This document shows, piece after piece, positions 30,481 through 39,338 of a stretch of DNA of 43,161 bases. A program made the translations under genes and the position numbers. The notes beneath the pieces are model-generated. The model made no database searches. It saw only the letters and a list, made by a program, of their open reading frames with translations, and had not been told where the DNA came from. The DNA comes from a virus, in IMG/VR virus record IMGVR_UViG_3300009703_002664, positions 1 to 43,161 of that record. One strand, given 5' to 3'. Position 1 is the first letter of the stretch; each line of letters begins with the position of its first letter.

Positions 30481-30690
30481 CTAAATTTCACCAAAAACTT
30501 TCTCGAGATATCCTCTGGCATACCTTTTTGCCTCATCAGACTTAAAATACATACCAACATCCTCGATCACCTCTTCAATGGTAAAGTCTTCGTCCTCCAT
30601 GACGATGCTGTTACCATCGGAATGATTATCATAAAAATATCCATTACAGAAATCTTCGATGTCCATCATGTAATTTTTCATCTTACTCAT
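30481..30690 (-). CDS. Hypothetical very acidic small protein (69 aa)
   Basis: Begins MSKMKNYMMDIEDFCNGYFY, then a run of acidic residues (VMEDEDFTIEEVIEDV). Net charge is strongly negative, as in DNA-mimic or anti-restriction proteins, but no family can be assigned. AAGGA lies upstream of the ATG. It has its own early promoter (30722-30750) and no other gene in that transcript before the next promoter, which fits a highly expressed early host-takeover protein. Confidence 0.6.
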   Translation of the reverse strand: MSKMKNYMMDIEDFCNGYFYDNHSDGNSIVMEDEDFTIEEVIEDVGMYFKSDEAKRYARGYLEKVFGEI

Positions 30691-30721
30691 ATTATATATC
30701 CTTTTTCCTAATCATATACCC

Positions 30722-30750
30722 ATTGTAAACTATAAAGCCTCAATTGTCAA
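30722..30750 (-). promoter_or_regulatory. Early sigma70-type promoter
   Basis: Minus strand TTGACA (30750-30745), 17-bp spacer, TACAAT (30727-30722), identical to the 18266-18294 promoter from the -35 box to the -10 box. The TGA stop of the upstream glycosyltransferase (30747-30749) is inside the -35 box. Expected start near 30715, about 25 nt before the ATG at 30690. Confidence 0.85.
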
Positions 30751-32501
30751 GGGCTTAATTTAAGAAAATCAATCTGATTTTTCGTATCGATTGTCCATTT
30801 ACACCATCCGGAATAGAATCGCCTGACCCGTTCCAGATCATATTCACAATCAATAAGAGACTGCTTTAAGTCCTCCCTATTTTTAACCTGATGGGCAACA
30901 CAGGAATATTCTGCTCGACCGAACATTATAACTGGTTTATGGTGCAATAAAGATTCCATTCCTGTTCCGGAATTTACTACTACAACTGCTTTCGCTTTCA
31001 ATAAAATGTCATGAATGTTGATATTTTCCATCCAAACCGCATTATCGCTTCTGTTAGTAATTTCTCGAAGAGGTTTCATACTTCCTGGGTTCACAGGATG
31101 ACCCTTAACAATAACTTGTATCCCTAGCTCATTACAAACATCAATAGTCATTTCCAGTGCTTCTGGAACTGTAACATCTGAATGATATTTTATGGTTTCA
31201 TCATGAGGTATTTGACAAGGGAAGAAAATAAACTCCTGACTTAATTTCAATGCTCGGGATTCGGGTTGTTCAAATTTAGTGCCACCATCCAATGAATATT
31301 GCCTAAGAGTATCGAACATACTATCATACAAATCACCCAGTACTCCATTTTCAATTAAGACTTCAGGTTCCATAGAAGCACCACCTGCAAATCCAATAGG
31401 GTCAACATAAAATCTCCAAGGAAATACCGTTTGCATATAATACCGAACATCTATGTTTTCTATTTCCGGAATCGGAAAACTATGAGCTTCCTTGTGCGGA
31501 ATATATACAATATCTGGGTTTAAACGGCAAACCAGTTCAGGAGTAAATTGCCAGTTCGGTAATTCTAACACATGAACTTGATCATCCCTGCATTCGTGCT
31601 CCGACCTAGTGCCTTCAACAAAGTTCGCCCAATGAGTACGAATCGGTTCTATTGGACCTCTAGTTTGTGGTACTGGTCCTTGCTTAAACATAACGTCAAG
31701 ACGAGGTTTTAATATTAGAACTCGTTTCCCCGTCACTTCATCATCATCTACCCAAATAGTCTTTTCCACACTTGGCAACATATCTTCGAAATCTTTTTTC
31801 TTAGAGACATAGACGGGATTATCATACTTCCTCGGTCCCTTGCCCGTCCATATGGTTGTTCCTTCTTTGAATTCCCAGTCCATAAAGTTGTTATCAAATA
31901 CCCTAGCATCTAATTCATCCTTTCTCTGTTTATATACCTCCCATAATGTTACCTGATCTAAAAACCATATCAATTTATTATTTAATATTGTATGACCAAC
32001 CTCTACTGCAAATCTAGATGATATTTTAGATCTACTATAATAGACCACCCCAGCAGCAACATGAGAACCTAATGTCTCCCACTGATTTGCGTTTTGAAAT
32101 GGTTCCCGTAAAAATAATCCAATATCTTCCTGCGGTTGCTCTATCTTTTTCATGAGCAAACAATCGATATCAATAATTAAAAATGGTCCCCCATCATTTA
32201 ACAATATTTGACCAGCAGCAATAAACCGATTACAGGAATAATAAACTCTTCGTTCTTCTGCAGACAGTTTAGAAATATCAGTATCTTCAGATGTATAAGT
32301 GAATTTTATTTTACCTTCCGCATGACGGGAAAGTTCATGTAAAAATAACCAATCATCATAAGTTCCATTTATAACATGAAGATGTAAATTATTTCCTGAA
32401 ACTATCGCCGAAGAGAGTAAAGCGGGAGCATGTTCATGTAAATATACAGAGTCTGCTGAAGCAAAACAACAAAACTCTTGGGGGATTTCACCTACTATCA
32501 T
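30747..32501 (-). CDS. Two-domain glycosyltransferase (GT-A-like plus KpsS/capsule-like GT-B)
   Basis: 584 residues. The N-terminal half (about 1-240) has a nucleotide-sugar transferase layout with a DxD in FLIIDIDCLLM (about 107-117). The C-terminal half (about 330-570) resembles capsule polysaccharide KpsS/KpsC-type transferases: FFPCQIPHDETIKYHS (about 438-453), VIVKGHPVNPG (about 476-486) and VVVNSGTGMESLLHHKPVIMFG (about 513-534). Two joined transferase units suggest two sequential sugar additions to one acceptor. No membrane helix. The ATG directly follows the stop of the upstream transferase. Confidence 0.75.
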   Translation of the reverse strand: MIVGEIPQEFCCFASADSVYLHEHAPALLSSAIVSGNNLHLHVINGTYDDWLFLHELSRHAEGKIKFTYTSEDTDISKLSAEERRVYYSCNRFIAAGQILLNDGGPFLIIDIDCLLMKKIEQPQEDIGLFLREPFQNANQWETLGSHVAAGVVYYSRSKISSRFAVEVGHTILNNKLIWFLDQVTLWEVYKQRKDELDARVFDNNFMDWEFKEGTTIWTGKGPRKYDNPVYVSKKKDFEDMLPSVEKTIWVDDDEVTGKRVLILKPRLDVMFKQGPVPQTRGPIEPIRTHWANFVEGTRSEHECRDDQVHVLELPNWQFTPELVCRLNPDIVYIPHKEAHSFPIPEIENIDVRYYMQTVFPWRFYVDPIGFAGGASMEPEVLIENGVLGDLYDSMFDTLRQYSLDGGTKFEQPESRALKLSQEFIFFPCQIPHDETIKYHSDVTVPEALEMTIDVCNELGIQVIVKGHPVNPGSMKPLREITNRSDNAVWMENINIHDILLKAKAVVVVNSGTGMESLLHHKPVIMFGRAEYSCVAHQVKNREDLKQSLIDCEYDLERVRRFYSGWCKWTIDTKNQIDFLKLSP

Positions 32502-33233
32502 TCATTTTCCAATAATGTTATATTCGCCAAACATATTCACAGGCACATTTTCAGTAAAACCATTGTCCGCAGCTTCAATTTTAAGATCTTCAAGTAATTG
32601 GACCAAATCCGCTCTAGGGTGGTTAATGGGTGTTCCTGTAAACCAAGAAGGTCGCCAAGGTTGTGACGCCATATTTGTCCAATGGAGTTGCCATATATTA
32701 TTCAGTTCCCGACCCTCTCCATCAAGGCAATTCCATCTTGCGTCAATGTCCTTTACCATCCCATCATTGCCGCTGAACGTGTTAATCATACGAGGGTGAT
32801 ATTCCTGCATCTGTCTTTGTCGTGAAACAGGAGCAAGTTCATTGCCTAATTTTTCATTATCTATAACCATAACACAAAACTCATGACCGCCAAACCTCAG
32901 TCCCCTCCTAGCAGCAATCGGTTTTCCTTCTAGATCGGTTTCCCAAAGTTCAGCAATATCACGAAAATTAATCATATCACAATCCGTATATATCGCCCTT
33001 CCCTTGAACTCACAATACTCAGGAATTGCCCAACGATATCCTGAAAATGGGGTCGACCATCTTTCTGTTTCAAACCCATACCAATGCTCTGAAGCGTCAT
33101 GAGTTTGACGCATCCAAATAATTTCTAATTCCTGTGAACAATTTTTCCGAAGAGTGTATTCGTAAACTGCTTCAATAGGGGCATCCTCTCCATTAGAAGA
33201 AGATCCTATGAATAATCGAATAGGATCAGTCAC
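32502..33233 (-). CDS. GT-A glycosyltransferase (GT8-like)
   Basis: 243 residues. FIGSSSNGEDAPIEAVYEYTLRK at the N-terminus (about 8-30) and the DxD in GRAIYTDCDMINFRDI (about 77-92) match the glycogenin/LPS galactosyltransferase-like group. Conserved late residues include GNDGMVKD and LHWTNM. The start is GTG at 33233, overlapping the stop of the methyltransferase by eight bases; no good ribosome site is visible. It is co-transcribed with the two-domain transferase downstream. Confidence 0.72.
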   Translation of the reverse strand: MTDPIRLFIGSSSNGEDAPIEAVYEYTLRKNCSQELEIIWMRQTHDASEHWYGFETERWSTPFSGYRWAIPEYCEFKGRAIYTDCDMINFRDIAELWETDLEGKPIAARRGLRFGGHEFCVMVIDNEKLGNELAPVSRQRQMQEYHPRMINTFSGNDGMVKDIDARWNCLDGEGRELNNIWQLHWTNMASQPWRPSWFTGTPINHPRADLVQLLEDLKIEAADNGFTENVPVNMFGEYNIIGK

Positions 33234-33813
33234 GAGCTTTATAGAACATTCCTGTTCTTCCCAAGAAACCTTTTTGCATTGTTGATTCTTTTCTAATCGC
33301 CTCAGTTTCTACTTCGTCAATATCAAATCCATACTCTGAAAACTTATCTACCCAATATTCTTGAGGTTGCTCATTGACGTGATGGTGACCGCCCCATCCC
33401 GGAGGAGCAGCAGTAACTACAACATATCTGCATTGCATAAATGCGTCCATATAATTTGGAATATATTTTGCTTCAACATGCTCTAAAAATTCTACCGACC
33501 AACATAAATCAAAATAATCATCTAACGGTGCAGGTCCTTCGGTAAAATCATGGATCATAACATTCAGTTCACCATAATCTAAAGTATAATCTCCATCAAT
33601 ACCAAATGCGCTAACACCACGCATTTCTGCAATTTCTAGCATGCCGCCAGTGCCGCACCCAACGTCCAGCATTGTTTCGATGTCGAATTTGTTTTTAACG
33701 TATAAAAACGCACCACGATCTGTGTGCGTTTTATTCAGATGACCCCCGAGATGCTCTGGTAGAGTATCTTGATTTTTCTCTGATGTGGTCTGGAGATTTG
33801 TGCCACTTGCCAT
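33226..33813 (-). CDS. Class I SAM-dependent methyltransferase
   Basis: 195 residues from the third in-frame ATG (33813); the frame is open to 33837. Motif I is TMLDVGCGTGGMLEIA, followed by FGIDGD (acidic loop), and FDLCWSVEFLEHVE is typical of UbiE/Methyltransf_11-like enzymes. The substrate is unknown; the neighbouring transferases suggest a sugar. The 5' part overlaps the GIY-YIG gene by about 80 nt. The start region is a 12-bp tandem repeat encoding MVIS twice, so the exact start is uncertain. Confidence 0.75.
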   Translation of the reverse strand: MASGTNLQTTSEKNQDTLPEHLGGHLNKTHTDRGAFLYVKNKFDIETMLDVGCGTGGMLEIAEMRGVSAFGIDGDYTLDYGELNVMIHDFTEGPAPLDDYFDLCWSVEFLEHVEAKYIPNYMDAFMQCRYVVVTAAPPGWGGHHHVNEQPQEYWVDKFSEYGFDIDEVETEAIRKESTMQKGFLGRTGMFYKARD

Positions 33814-34183
33814 TGATATTACCATTGATATAACCATCCTCTTCTAGAACTCCGTGAAGAAATTGCTCACGGACCTCTTCATAATTTACACGACCTTTAG
33901 TAGAATGTAAAGATAATATATCTCTTCTAAAGTTTTCTTTGCCGTGCTTTTCAATTTCTGCTTTCAACTCATCACTTGACCCATAATAATCTTTCCAATT
34001 TGATTCAGATTTCGTACGTCTCTTGGCTTTTTTAGAAACCTTTCTGCTTGAGTAAAAATATTTTCGCCCAATATATTTCCTATTATCTATCAGGGACGTA
34101 ATAAGATAAACAAATCCAGCATAACCATTGATGTCGGGAGTGTCAAATGGTTGCCCATCAAGTAACCAAGGGTTGTCGTACAT
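33731..34183 (-). CDS. GIY-YIG-type endonuclease-like protein
   Basis: 150 residues. GFVYLITSLIDNRKYIGRKYF (about 22-42) carries the GIY-YIG core in its F-V-Y ... Y-I-G form with the catalytic Arg. It continues with a Lys/Arg-rich loop, NWKDYYGSS (about 62-70) and a later Glu (about 96-105) that can bind the metal. This architecture is common in marine T4-like phages, where it is annotated as putative Seg-like homing or repair endonuclease. No intron or insertion border is visible, so mobility is not shown. The C-terminus overlaps the methyltransferase gene. Confidence 0.75.
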   Translation of the reverse strand: MYDNPWLLDGQPFDTPDINGYAGFVYLITSLIDNRKYIGRKYFYSSRKVSKKAKRRTKSESNWKDYYGSSDELKAEIEKHGKENFRRDILSLHSTKGRVNYEEVREQFLHGVLEEDGYINGNINGKWHKSPDHIREKSRYSTRASRGSSE

Positions 34184-34186
34184 AGT

Positions 34187-34387
34187 TTATTTCTCTGAAT
34201 CAAATTCATCAGTAAATTCTTCCTCTTCTATATAGTCATCTTCATCGTCATCAATTCCAATGTCGAATCCGCAAAATGGACAAAAACAAGGATTGTCCCT
34301 AACTGCTTCACTATCCCACTTAACGATAAATTCCGCACCACATGATGGGCACTCTGTTTCCTCCTCTAAATCTGAAAACAGCGTCAT
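34187..34387 (-). CDS. Zinc-ribbon protein with acidic tail
   Basis: 66 residues with CPSC (13-16) and CPFC (36-39), a classic zinc ribbon, followed by an Asp/Glu-rich C-terminus. This form is common in T4-like phages and may bind RNA polymerase or nucleic acid. The ATG overlaps the previous stop (ATGA). Confidence 0.7.
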   Translation of the reverse strand: MTLFSDLEEETECPSCGAEFIVKWDSEAVRDNPCFCPFCGFDIGIDDDEDDYIEEEEFTDEFDSEK

Positions 34388-34563
34388 ACCAATTTGCCTA
34401 TCTGTTTGAAGGGAATTAAATTTCCATAAGAATCACGAACTAATTCACCATCTACAACACCAACCATTTTCCTTTTGGTGCCATACATAACAGGTCTAAC
34501 CTCTTTATTTTCGATCATCCGTTTCCTAGCATTAGGATCCTTTAAATTATTTTTCCTTGCCAT
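34384..34563 (-). CDS. Small basic phage protein (59 aa)
   Basis: ATG 34563 follows the stop of the NrdB gene directly (TAA ATG), and its TGA overlaps the next ATG. The product begins MARKNNLKDPNARKRM and is strongly basic, with a short beta-like middle (GVVDGELVRDSYGNLI). No family recognised. Tight coupling on both sides supports it. Confidence 0.6.
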   Translation of the reverse strand: MARKNNLKDPNARKRMIENKEVRPVMYGTKRKMVGVVDGELVRDSYGNLIPFKQIGKLV

Positions 34564-35826
34564 TTACACTACTCCATCTTCTTCTTCATAGTTCCAACTA
34601 CCAGATAACCCAGCAACCTCATATTCAGTCACACGGTTTTCAAAGAAATTTGTGTGATCCGCACCATTCAGTATCCATTCTAACCAAGGTAAAGGATTTT
34701 CCTTAACTTTGAAATTAGTTTTCAAACCCAACTGAAGTAACCTTCTATCCGTTATATATCTTATATAGGATTTTACTTCAGATGCGCTTAGACCCTCCAC
34801 CTCACCTAATTTATATGCAAGATCAACAAACTTATCTTCTAATTTAACTGCGACCCTCGCCATATTATATATTTCAGATTTAAAGTCGTCATCTACAATT
34901 TTAGGATGTTCCACACAAAACTGTCGAAATATTTTTGAATTACCCTCAACGTGCATAGACTCATCACGAATAGACCACTCAACAACCTTGCCCATACCTT
35001 TCATCTTGCCGAATCTTTGAAAGTTAAGCAACATAACGAATGACGCAAACAGCGCAACACCTTCATTGAATACTGACTTCGCAACAGCTAGACCTAACCC
35101 TCTCATTGAACCTATATCTGACTCCTGCATAAACTCAATCTTATCAACCATCACCTTATATTCTAAGAACGCATGATACTCACTGTCTGGTAGACCTAGT
35201 GTTTCATTCAACAATGCATATGCACGTTGATGAATACCTTCTCGAGCTGCAAAAGAACCAAGCATATTACGAATTTCATTATTTTTAAACTTAGGAATAA
35301 ATTGGTCATAATAGTTCTGACCCACTGCAACATCCGACTGAGTAAATAAACGCAAAATATTAGTTACATATTCTTTATCAACATCCGTTACCTTATCGGA
35401 TTTCCAATCAGAAATATCCTCTGATAAATCAAGTTCATCTTCAATCCAATGTGCCTTTTCATGTCGAGTAGTAATTTCAACTGCCCAAGGATAATGAAAT
35501 GGTTTATAGGTTTCACTGAATTGAAGCAAACCACCACCGCTTCTTTTCTTTATTAGTTCGTCGCCAACTTTCATCAGATCATCATAACCACCAATATGAT
35601 CTTCATTAAGAAATATTTGTGGAACCGAATTGATACGGCGAATCTGCATGTCTTCACCTACAACTTCGGTCGCACCATTTATAGTTTGATAAAAAGCAAG
35701 ACGCTCTTCTTCGTTATCCATAAGTTCTTCATTATATTCAAAACCATGAGTGTCTAACCATGACTTCGCCATATCGCAAAAAGGACAAAGTGACTTAGTG
35801 ACTACGCGGATACTCAACCCTGACAT
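34564..35826 (-). CDS. nrdB: Glutaredoxin-ribonucleotide reductase beta subunit fusion
   Basis: 420 residues from ATG 35826. Residues 1-93 are a glutaredoxin with CPFC (14-17) and the Val-Pro-Gln and Gly-Gly substrate sites (68-70, 79-80). Residues about 105-410 are class I NrdB: iron ligands around Glu129-Asp133, Glu196 and His199 (REGIHQ), Glu255, Glu289 and His292 (RDESMH). The radical Tyr is at 203, four residues after His199, as in E. coli Tyr122. The fusion would place the reductant next to the catalytic complex. The start overlaps the nrdA stop, and co-translation with NrdA is expected. Confidence 0.9.
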   Translation of the reverse strand: MSGLSIRVVTKSLCPFCDMAKSWLDTHGFEYNEELMDNEEERLAFYQTINGATEVVGEDMQIRRINSVPQIFLNEDHIGGYDDLMKVGDELIKKRSGGGLLQFSETYKPFHYPWAVEITTRHEKAHWIEDELDLSEDISDWKSDKVTDVDKEYVTNILRLFTQSDVAVGQNYYDQFIPKFKNNEIRNMLGSFAAREGIHQRAYALLNETLGLPDSEYHAFLEYKVMVDKIEFMQESDIGSMRGLGLAVAKSVFNEGVALFASFVMLLNFQRFGKMKGMGKVVEWSIRDESMHVEGNSKIFRQFCVEHPKIVDDDFKSEIYNMARVAVKLEDKFVDLAYKLGEVEGLSASEVKSYIRYITDRRLLQLGLKTNFKVKENPLPWLEWILNGADHTNFFENRVTEYEVAGLSGSWNYEEEDGVV

Positions 35827-37622
35827 GCTACACACTCTTCCTGAGTCATTGCTTGTATTGCCTGTGTCTCATAGTCTTTAAGTGCATCGCGAACAACTTT
35901 CGTTGATACATTTTCCGCTTTGTTTGAAGTTTCTGTCCTCAAATAGTACATTCCTTTACATCCCCATTTCCAAGCATTGTAATGAACCTTATGTAAATCC
36001 GTACGCAATGCACCCGCAGGAAAAAATACATTAAGAGATTGACCCTGACAAAGATATTCCTGACGATCAGCTGCTAATTTTACGATTGCATTTTGATCTA
36101 TTTCGATTGCTGTTTTAAATACTTCTTTCACTTTATCGGGTAAAAACTTTAGATGTTGAACTGAACCACCATTTGTTATAATAGAGCTCCATACCTTTGC
36201 TGTGTTCTTACTAACCTTTTCTAGTTCTTCTTCTAGATAAGAATTTTTGACTAGATGAGAACCAGCACGAGTTCTATGAGTATAAGCATTTGCCTTATTG
36301 GGTTCAATTGAAGGGGAAGTGTTTCCTATAATAGAACTATTAGCATTGGGAGCAATTGCAAGAAGATGAGAATTTCGTCGACTCGTCCCTTCCATATCAG
36401 GGCACTCACCTCGCTCTTCAGCTAAAACTATTGTTTCCGCTACAGCTTCATCTTTAATATGTTTGAATATAGTTCTATTCCACTCCTTTGCATCATCAGA
36501 TTCGAAAGGAATACGTTTATGGTGTAAAAATGAATGCCAACCCATTGCACCAAGACCAAGGGAACGCTCTTGCTCAGCAGAATAACGTGCTCTGCTAATT
36601 TCATCCCCTGCGTTGTCGATAAAAAATTGAAGAACATTATCAAGAAACCGAATAAGATCTCGTATCATTGGAGTGTCTCTCCACTCTTCAAATTTTTCAA
36701 CATTTACAGATGACAGACAACAAACAGCGGTTCTATCCTCATTAGTTGGTAGATGAATTTCATTACATAAATTAGACCCATTAATCTTAAGACCCTTATC
36801 CTTCATAGTTTGCGGAAGAGCGCGATTAGCAGTATCTATAAAATTCAAATAAGGTTCACCAGTACGATAACGAATTTCTAAAATCGTTTCCCATAATTTT
36901 CTAGCTTTTGTAGTATCGCGAGCAGTAGAATCATTAGGATCAACCAAATCCCACATTTCATCACGTTCAACTGCACGCATAAACGCATCAGAAATATTAA
37001 CCGCATGATGAAGATTAAGATTCTTACGATTCACATCACCTGTAGGAATACGCATGTTAAGAAACTCAACAATATCTGGATGAGAAACGTCCATGTAAGA
37101 AGCATACGAACCTTTTCTAGTTTTGCCCTGACGATACGCAGTCATATCAGCATCTACTGTGTGTATAAAAGGCATTGGTCCCGGAGCTTTATCTGACACT
37201 GCACGAATATCACTCCAATGACCGCCAACGCCACCTCCCTTTACTGATAACCAGCGAAGTTCAGCGGAATGTTCTATGAGACCTTCTAGAGTATCCGGAA
37301 CATAGGTTAGAAAGCAAGAAATAGGAAGTGCCCTTACCCTTTCTCCTGGCATTGGAGCATTAGATAAAACAGGAGAGGCAAACATAAACCAACCGTCACT
37401 TACATAATTATAAATTCTTTGTGCTAAATCCATATCTCCGTATGAATATGCAACTGCTGCTCTGGCATACGCTTGCTGTGCCGATACCTCATCACTCGTT
37501 TGATAATAATCTTCTAACAATTTCTTTGCTTGCTCAGTTAAAAATTGATCTTTAGTCCTATCAATTTCTATTCCAACATATTCTTCTTTGGTGTTGAGGT
37601 ACAATACTTCGGCAGTTTCCAT
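35814..37622 (-). CDS. nrdA: Ribonucleoside-diphosphate reductase alpha subunit
   Basis: 602 residues, short because the N-terminal ATP cone is absent; it would not be switched off by dATP. Redox Cys103 (PISCFL), active-site N284-L-C286-N-E288 (radical Cys and Glu), Cys301/302 as the partner, the Tyr-Tyr radical relay in KGMYYLRT (about 565-572) and the C-terminal shuttle pair C597-C600 are all visible. It reduces NDPs to dNDPs with NrdB. The GGAG ribosome site is ten bases upstream of the ATG. It lies between ThyX and NrdB as a deoxynucleotide operon. Confidence 0.92.
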   Translation of the reverse strand: METAEVLYLNTKEEYVGIEIDRTKDQFLTEQAKKLLEDYYQTSDEVSAQQAYARAAVAYSYGDMDLAQRIYNYVSDGWFMFASPVLSNAPMPGERVRALPISCFLTYVPDTLEGLIEHSAELRWLSVKGGGVGGHWSDIRAVSDKAPGPMPFIHTVDADMTAYRQGKTRKGSYASYMDVSHPDIVEFLNMRIPTGDVNRKNLNLHHAVNISDAFMRAVERDEMWDLVDPNDSTARDTTKARKLWETILEIRYRTGEPYLNFIDTANRALPQTMKDKGLKINGSNLCNEIHLPTNEDRTAVCCLSSVNVEKFEEWRDTPMIRDLIRFLDNVLQFFIDNAGDEISRARYSAEQERSLGLGAMGWHSFLHHKRIPFESDDAKEWNRTIFKHIKDEAVAETIVLAEERGECPDMEGTSRRNSHLLAIAPNANSSIIGNTSPSIEPNKANAYTHRTRAGSHLVKNSYLEEELEKVSKNTAKVWSSIITNGGSVQHLKFLPDKVKEVFKTAIEIDQNAIVKLAADRQEYLCQGQSLNVFFPAGALRTDLHKVHYNAWKWGCKGMYYLRTETSNKAENVSTKVVRDALKDYETQAIQAMTQEECVACQG

Positions 37623-37624
37623 TT

Positions 37625-38326
37625 TTATTTTTCTCCTGCTGCAACTTGGTGAATATGACTAAACTCTGAAATCATAGGTAATATTTTCATGATATGTATT
37701 CCACACATTTTAGCAATTTCCCTATGCTCTTTTTGCGTAGAGACATCTGTTCTTAATTCAACATAATGTAACCAAGAACGTAATGTTCCGTTGATGTATA
37801 AACGTGATATTGTATTGCCTTCCGGTAAAACAGCGCGAGCTTGTTCTTTTGCAATATCATTTTCTCGTGCCCAAGCATATACTGTTTTAGACATTTCTAT
37901 TATCATTTTTTGCTTTTCTTCCCACTGCTCTTTAATTTTTTCATCATCAGTTTCAAAACTGTTTTGACGATTCTTTTTATCTTGCATTCGAGCTTCTCTT
38001 ACAACAAATTCAAGATCCTTAGTTGGATCTGCATACCTCTGTGAAAACTCCTGAAAAGAAAATGATCTATGACGTAATATTTGGCGTGCTATATCCCGAG
38101 TAGTTGTTATTTCTAAACAAGCACTCGCCATTTCAAAAGGACTCCAATGGGAATGTTTAATAAGATAATCTAATAATTTATTAGATGACTCAGTATTCAT
38201 TTGATTATCGGGATTCGAAACCCTAGCACAAAATGCTATGAGATCTTGGCAATCCTTGAGACCCTGTTTGACTTGAGCTGCTGGTTTAGAATATGATATA
38301 AGTCTAACATGGGGGTGCTCTAGCAT
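37625..38326 (-). CDS. thyX: FAD-dependent thymidylate synthase ThyX
   Basis: 233 residues from ATG 38326; a TTG three codons upstream is an alternative. The ThyX motif R-H-R-x7-S is at 85-95 (RHRSFSFQEFS) followed by QRY. A conserved HWSPFE (60-65) and the C-terminal SWLHYVELR with Arg for dUMP binding are present. It makes dTMP using folate, FAD and NADPH. It is translated with the primase gene (overlap 7 nt). Confidence 0.92.
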   Translation of the reverse strand: MLEHPHVRLISYSKPAAQVKQGLKDCQDLIAFCARVSNPDNQMNTESSNKLLDYLIKHSHWSPFEMASACLEITTTRDIARQILRHRSFSFQEFSQRYADPTKDLEFVVREARMQDKKNRQNSFETDDEKIKEQWEEKQKMIIEMSKTVYAWARENDIAKEQARAVLPEGNTISRLYINGTLRSWLHYVELRTDVSTQKEHREIAKMCGIHIMKILPMISEFSHIHQVAAGEK

Positions 38327-39330
38327 TTCTTCCAATCTCTTATCGCTAGTCTTAAAGAAAGACCTTGGTGGGTGTTTGTATTTAGCAACTGCATGATTTC
38401 TGACTGACTCATACCATCAACGACTGCATCATTTATATCTTTATATTTCCATGTTGAAGGAAATATTACCATAGAATAATTATATCTACAAAAATATTCT
38501 ATCTTTTTTACAACCTGTTTGTTCCTAGGTTGATTATCTAAAATAAGAGTTACTCGTTCTTTCGGAAGATACTTCACCGCACGATTAAAATCTGTTCCTC
38601 CGGGAGCAATGCAGTTATCAATGAACATACTGTCAAATTGTCCCTCAACTACATAAATCTGCTTCATGTAGTCCAATCTATTTAATCCATAGACTAGCGG
38701 TTTATCTACCTTAGTTCTTATTGTGACATATCTAAGATTTGAATTACCCATTGACCTTCCGGTCACTCCGATTAAAGTCCCTTCGTCATCTCGGAATGGA
38801 ATAATTATTCGTTCATCAGCAATTAATCTACCTTTATATAGGTCATTTAGGTATTCCAAGTTCTTCATGCTTTTTGTGTAATATAAATCCCTCCATCGAT
38901 CTTGTGGGATCTTTCTGCTCTCGAGATACCCAACTGCTCTATGGTTCTTAGCAAGATCACTTATAAGGGGAAGGTCTATATCAACAGTTTCTTTTAGTTT
39001 AACCGGAGGATCATCCGCTATAATAAAAGGTTCATTGTTTGCTGATGTATGCTCACGCTCACCAAATGTTTCTAACTTATATGCTCTTGCTAATGGAGGA
39101 TCTACAAGATCTAACAATTTATATAAGGATGCACTGAAATCACAATTATGGCATTTGAATATCAAAGAGCTGTTGTGCTCAAAAAGATATCCTCTTGCTT
39201 TATATTTGTTCTTTTGCGAGTCTCCGCACACAGGGCAACGGAAATTGTATAGACGATCGGTCTTACGCTTGAATTGTCCAAGACGCGTTGCTATCATTCC
39301 AACGTATTTGTGGTCTGTTTGAAGAGTCAT
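38320..39330 (-). CDS. 61: DNA primase (T4 gp61-like)
   Basis: 336 residues. Zinc-finger Cys are at 32, 35, 60 and 63 (CPVC ... CHNC). A TOPRIM core follows, with YVVEGQFDSMF (about 227-237) and LILDNQ (about 262-267), and the RNA polymerase block ERIIIPFRDDEGTLIGVTGR (about 171-190). The size equals T4 gp61 (342). It primes lagging-strand synthesis with the replicative helicase, which is not in the window. The promoter -10 box ends eight bases before the ATG, so the mRNA may be leaderless. Confidence 0.9.
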   Translation of the reverse strand: MTLQTDHKYVGMIATRLGQFKRKTDRLYNFRCPVCGDSQKNKYKARGYLFEHNSSLIFKCHNCDFSASLYKLLDLVDPPLARAYKLETFGEREHTSANNEPFIIADDPPVKLKETVDIDLPLISDLAKNHRAVGYLESRKIPQDRWRDLYYTKSMKNLEYLNDLYKGRLIADERIIIPFRDDEGTLIGVTGRSMGNSNLRYVTIRTKVDKPLVYGLNRLDYMKQIYVVEGQFDSMFIDNCIAPGGTDFNRAVKYLPKERVTLILDNQPRNKQVVKKIEYFCRYNYSMVIFPSTWKYKDINDAVVDGMSQSEIMQLLNTNTHQGLSLRLAIRDWKKC

Positions 39331-39338
39331 TAAGAATC

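Noticed and set aside
18266-30757. Nearly identical promoter blocks at 18266-18300 and 30722-30757 as recombination or attachment sites
   Set aside because: Seven sister promoters show graded similarity with the same -35/-10 spacing, so functional promoter conservation explains the identity. No integrase is present.
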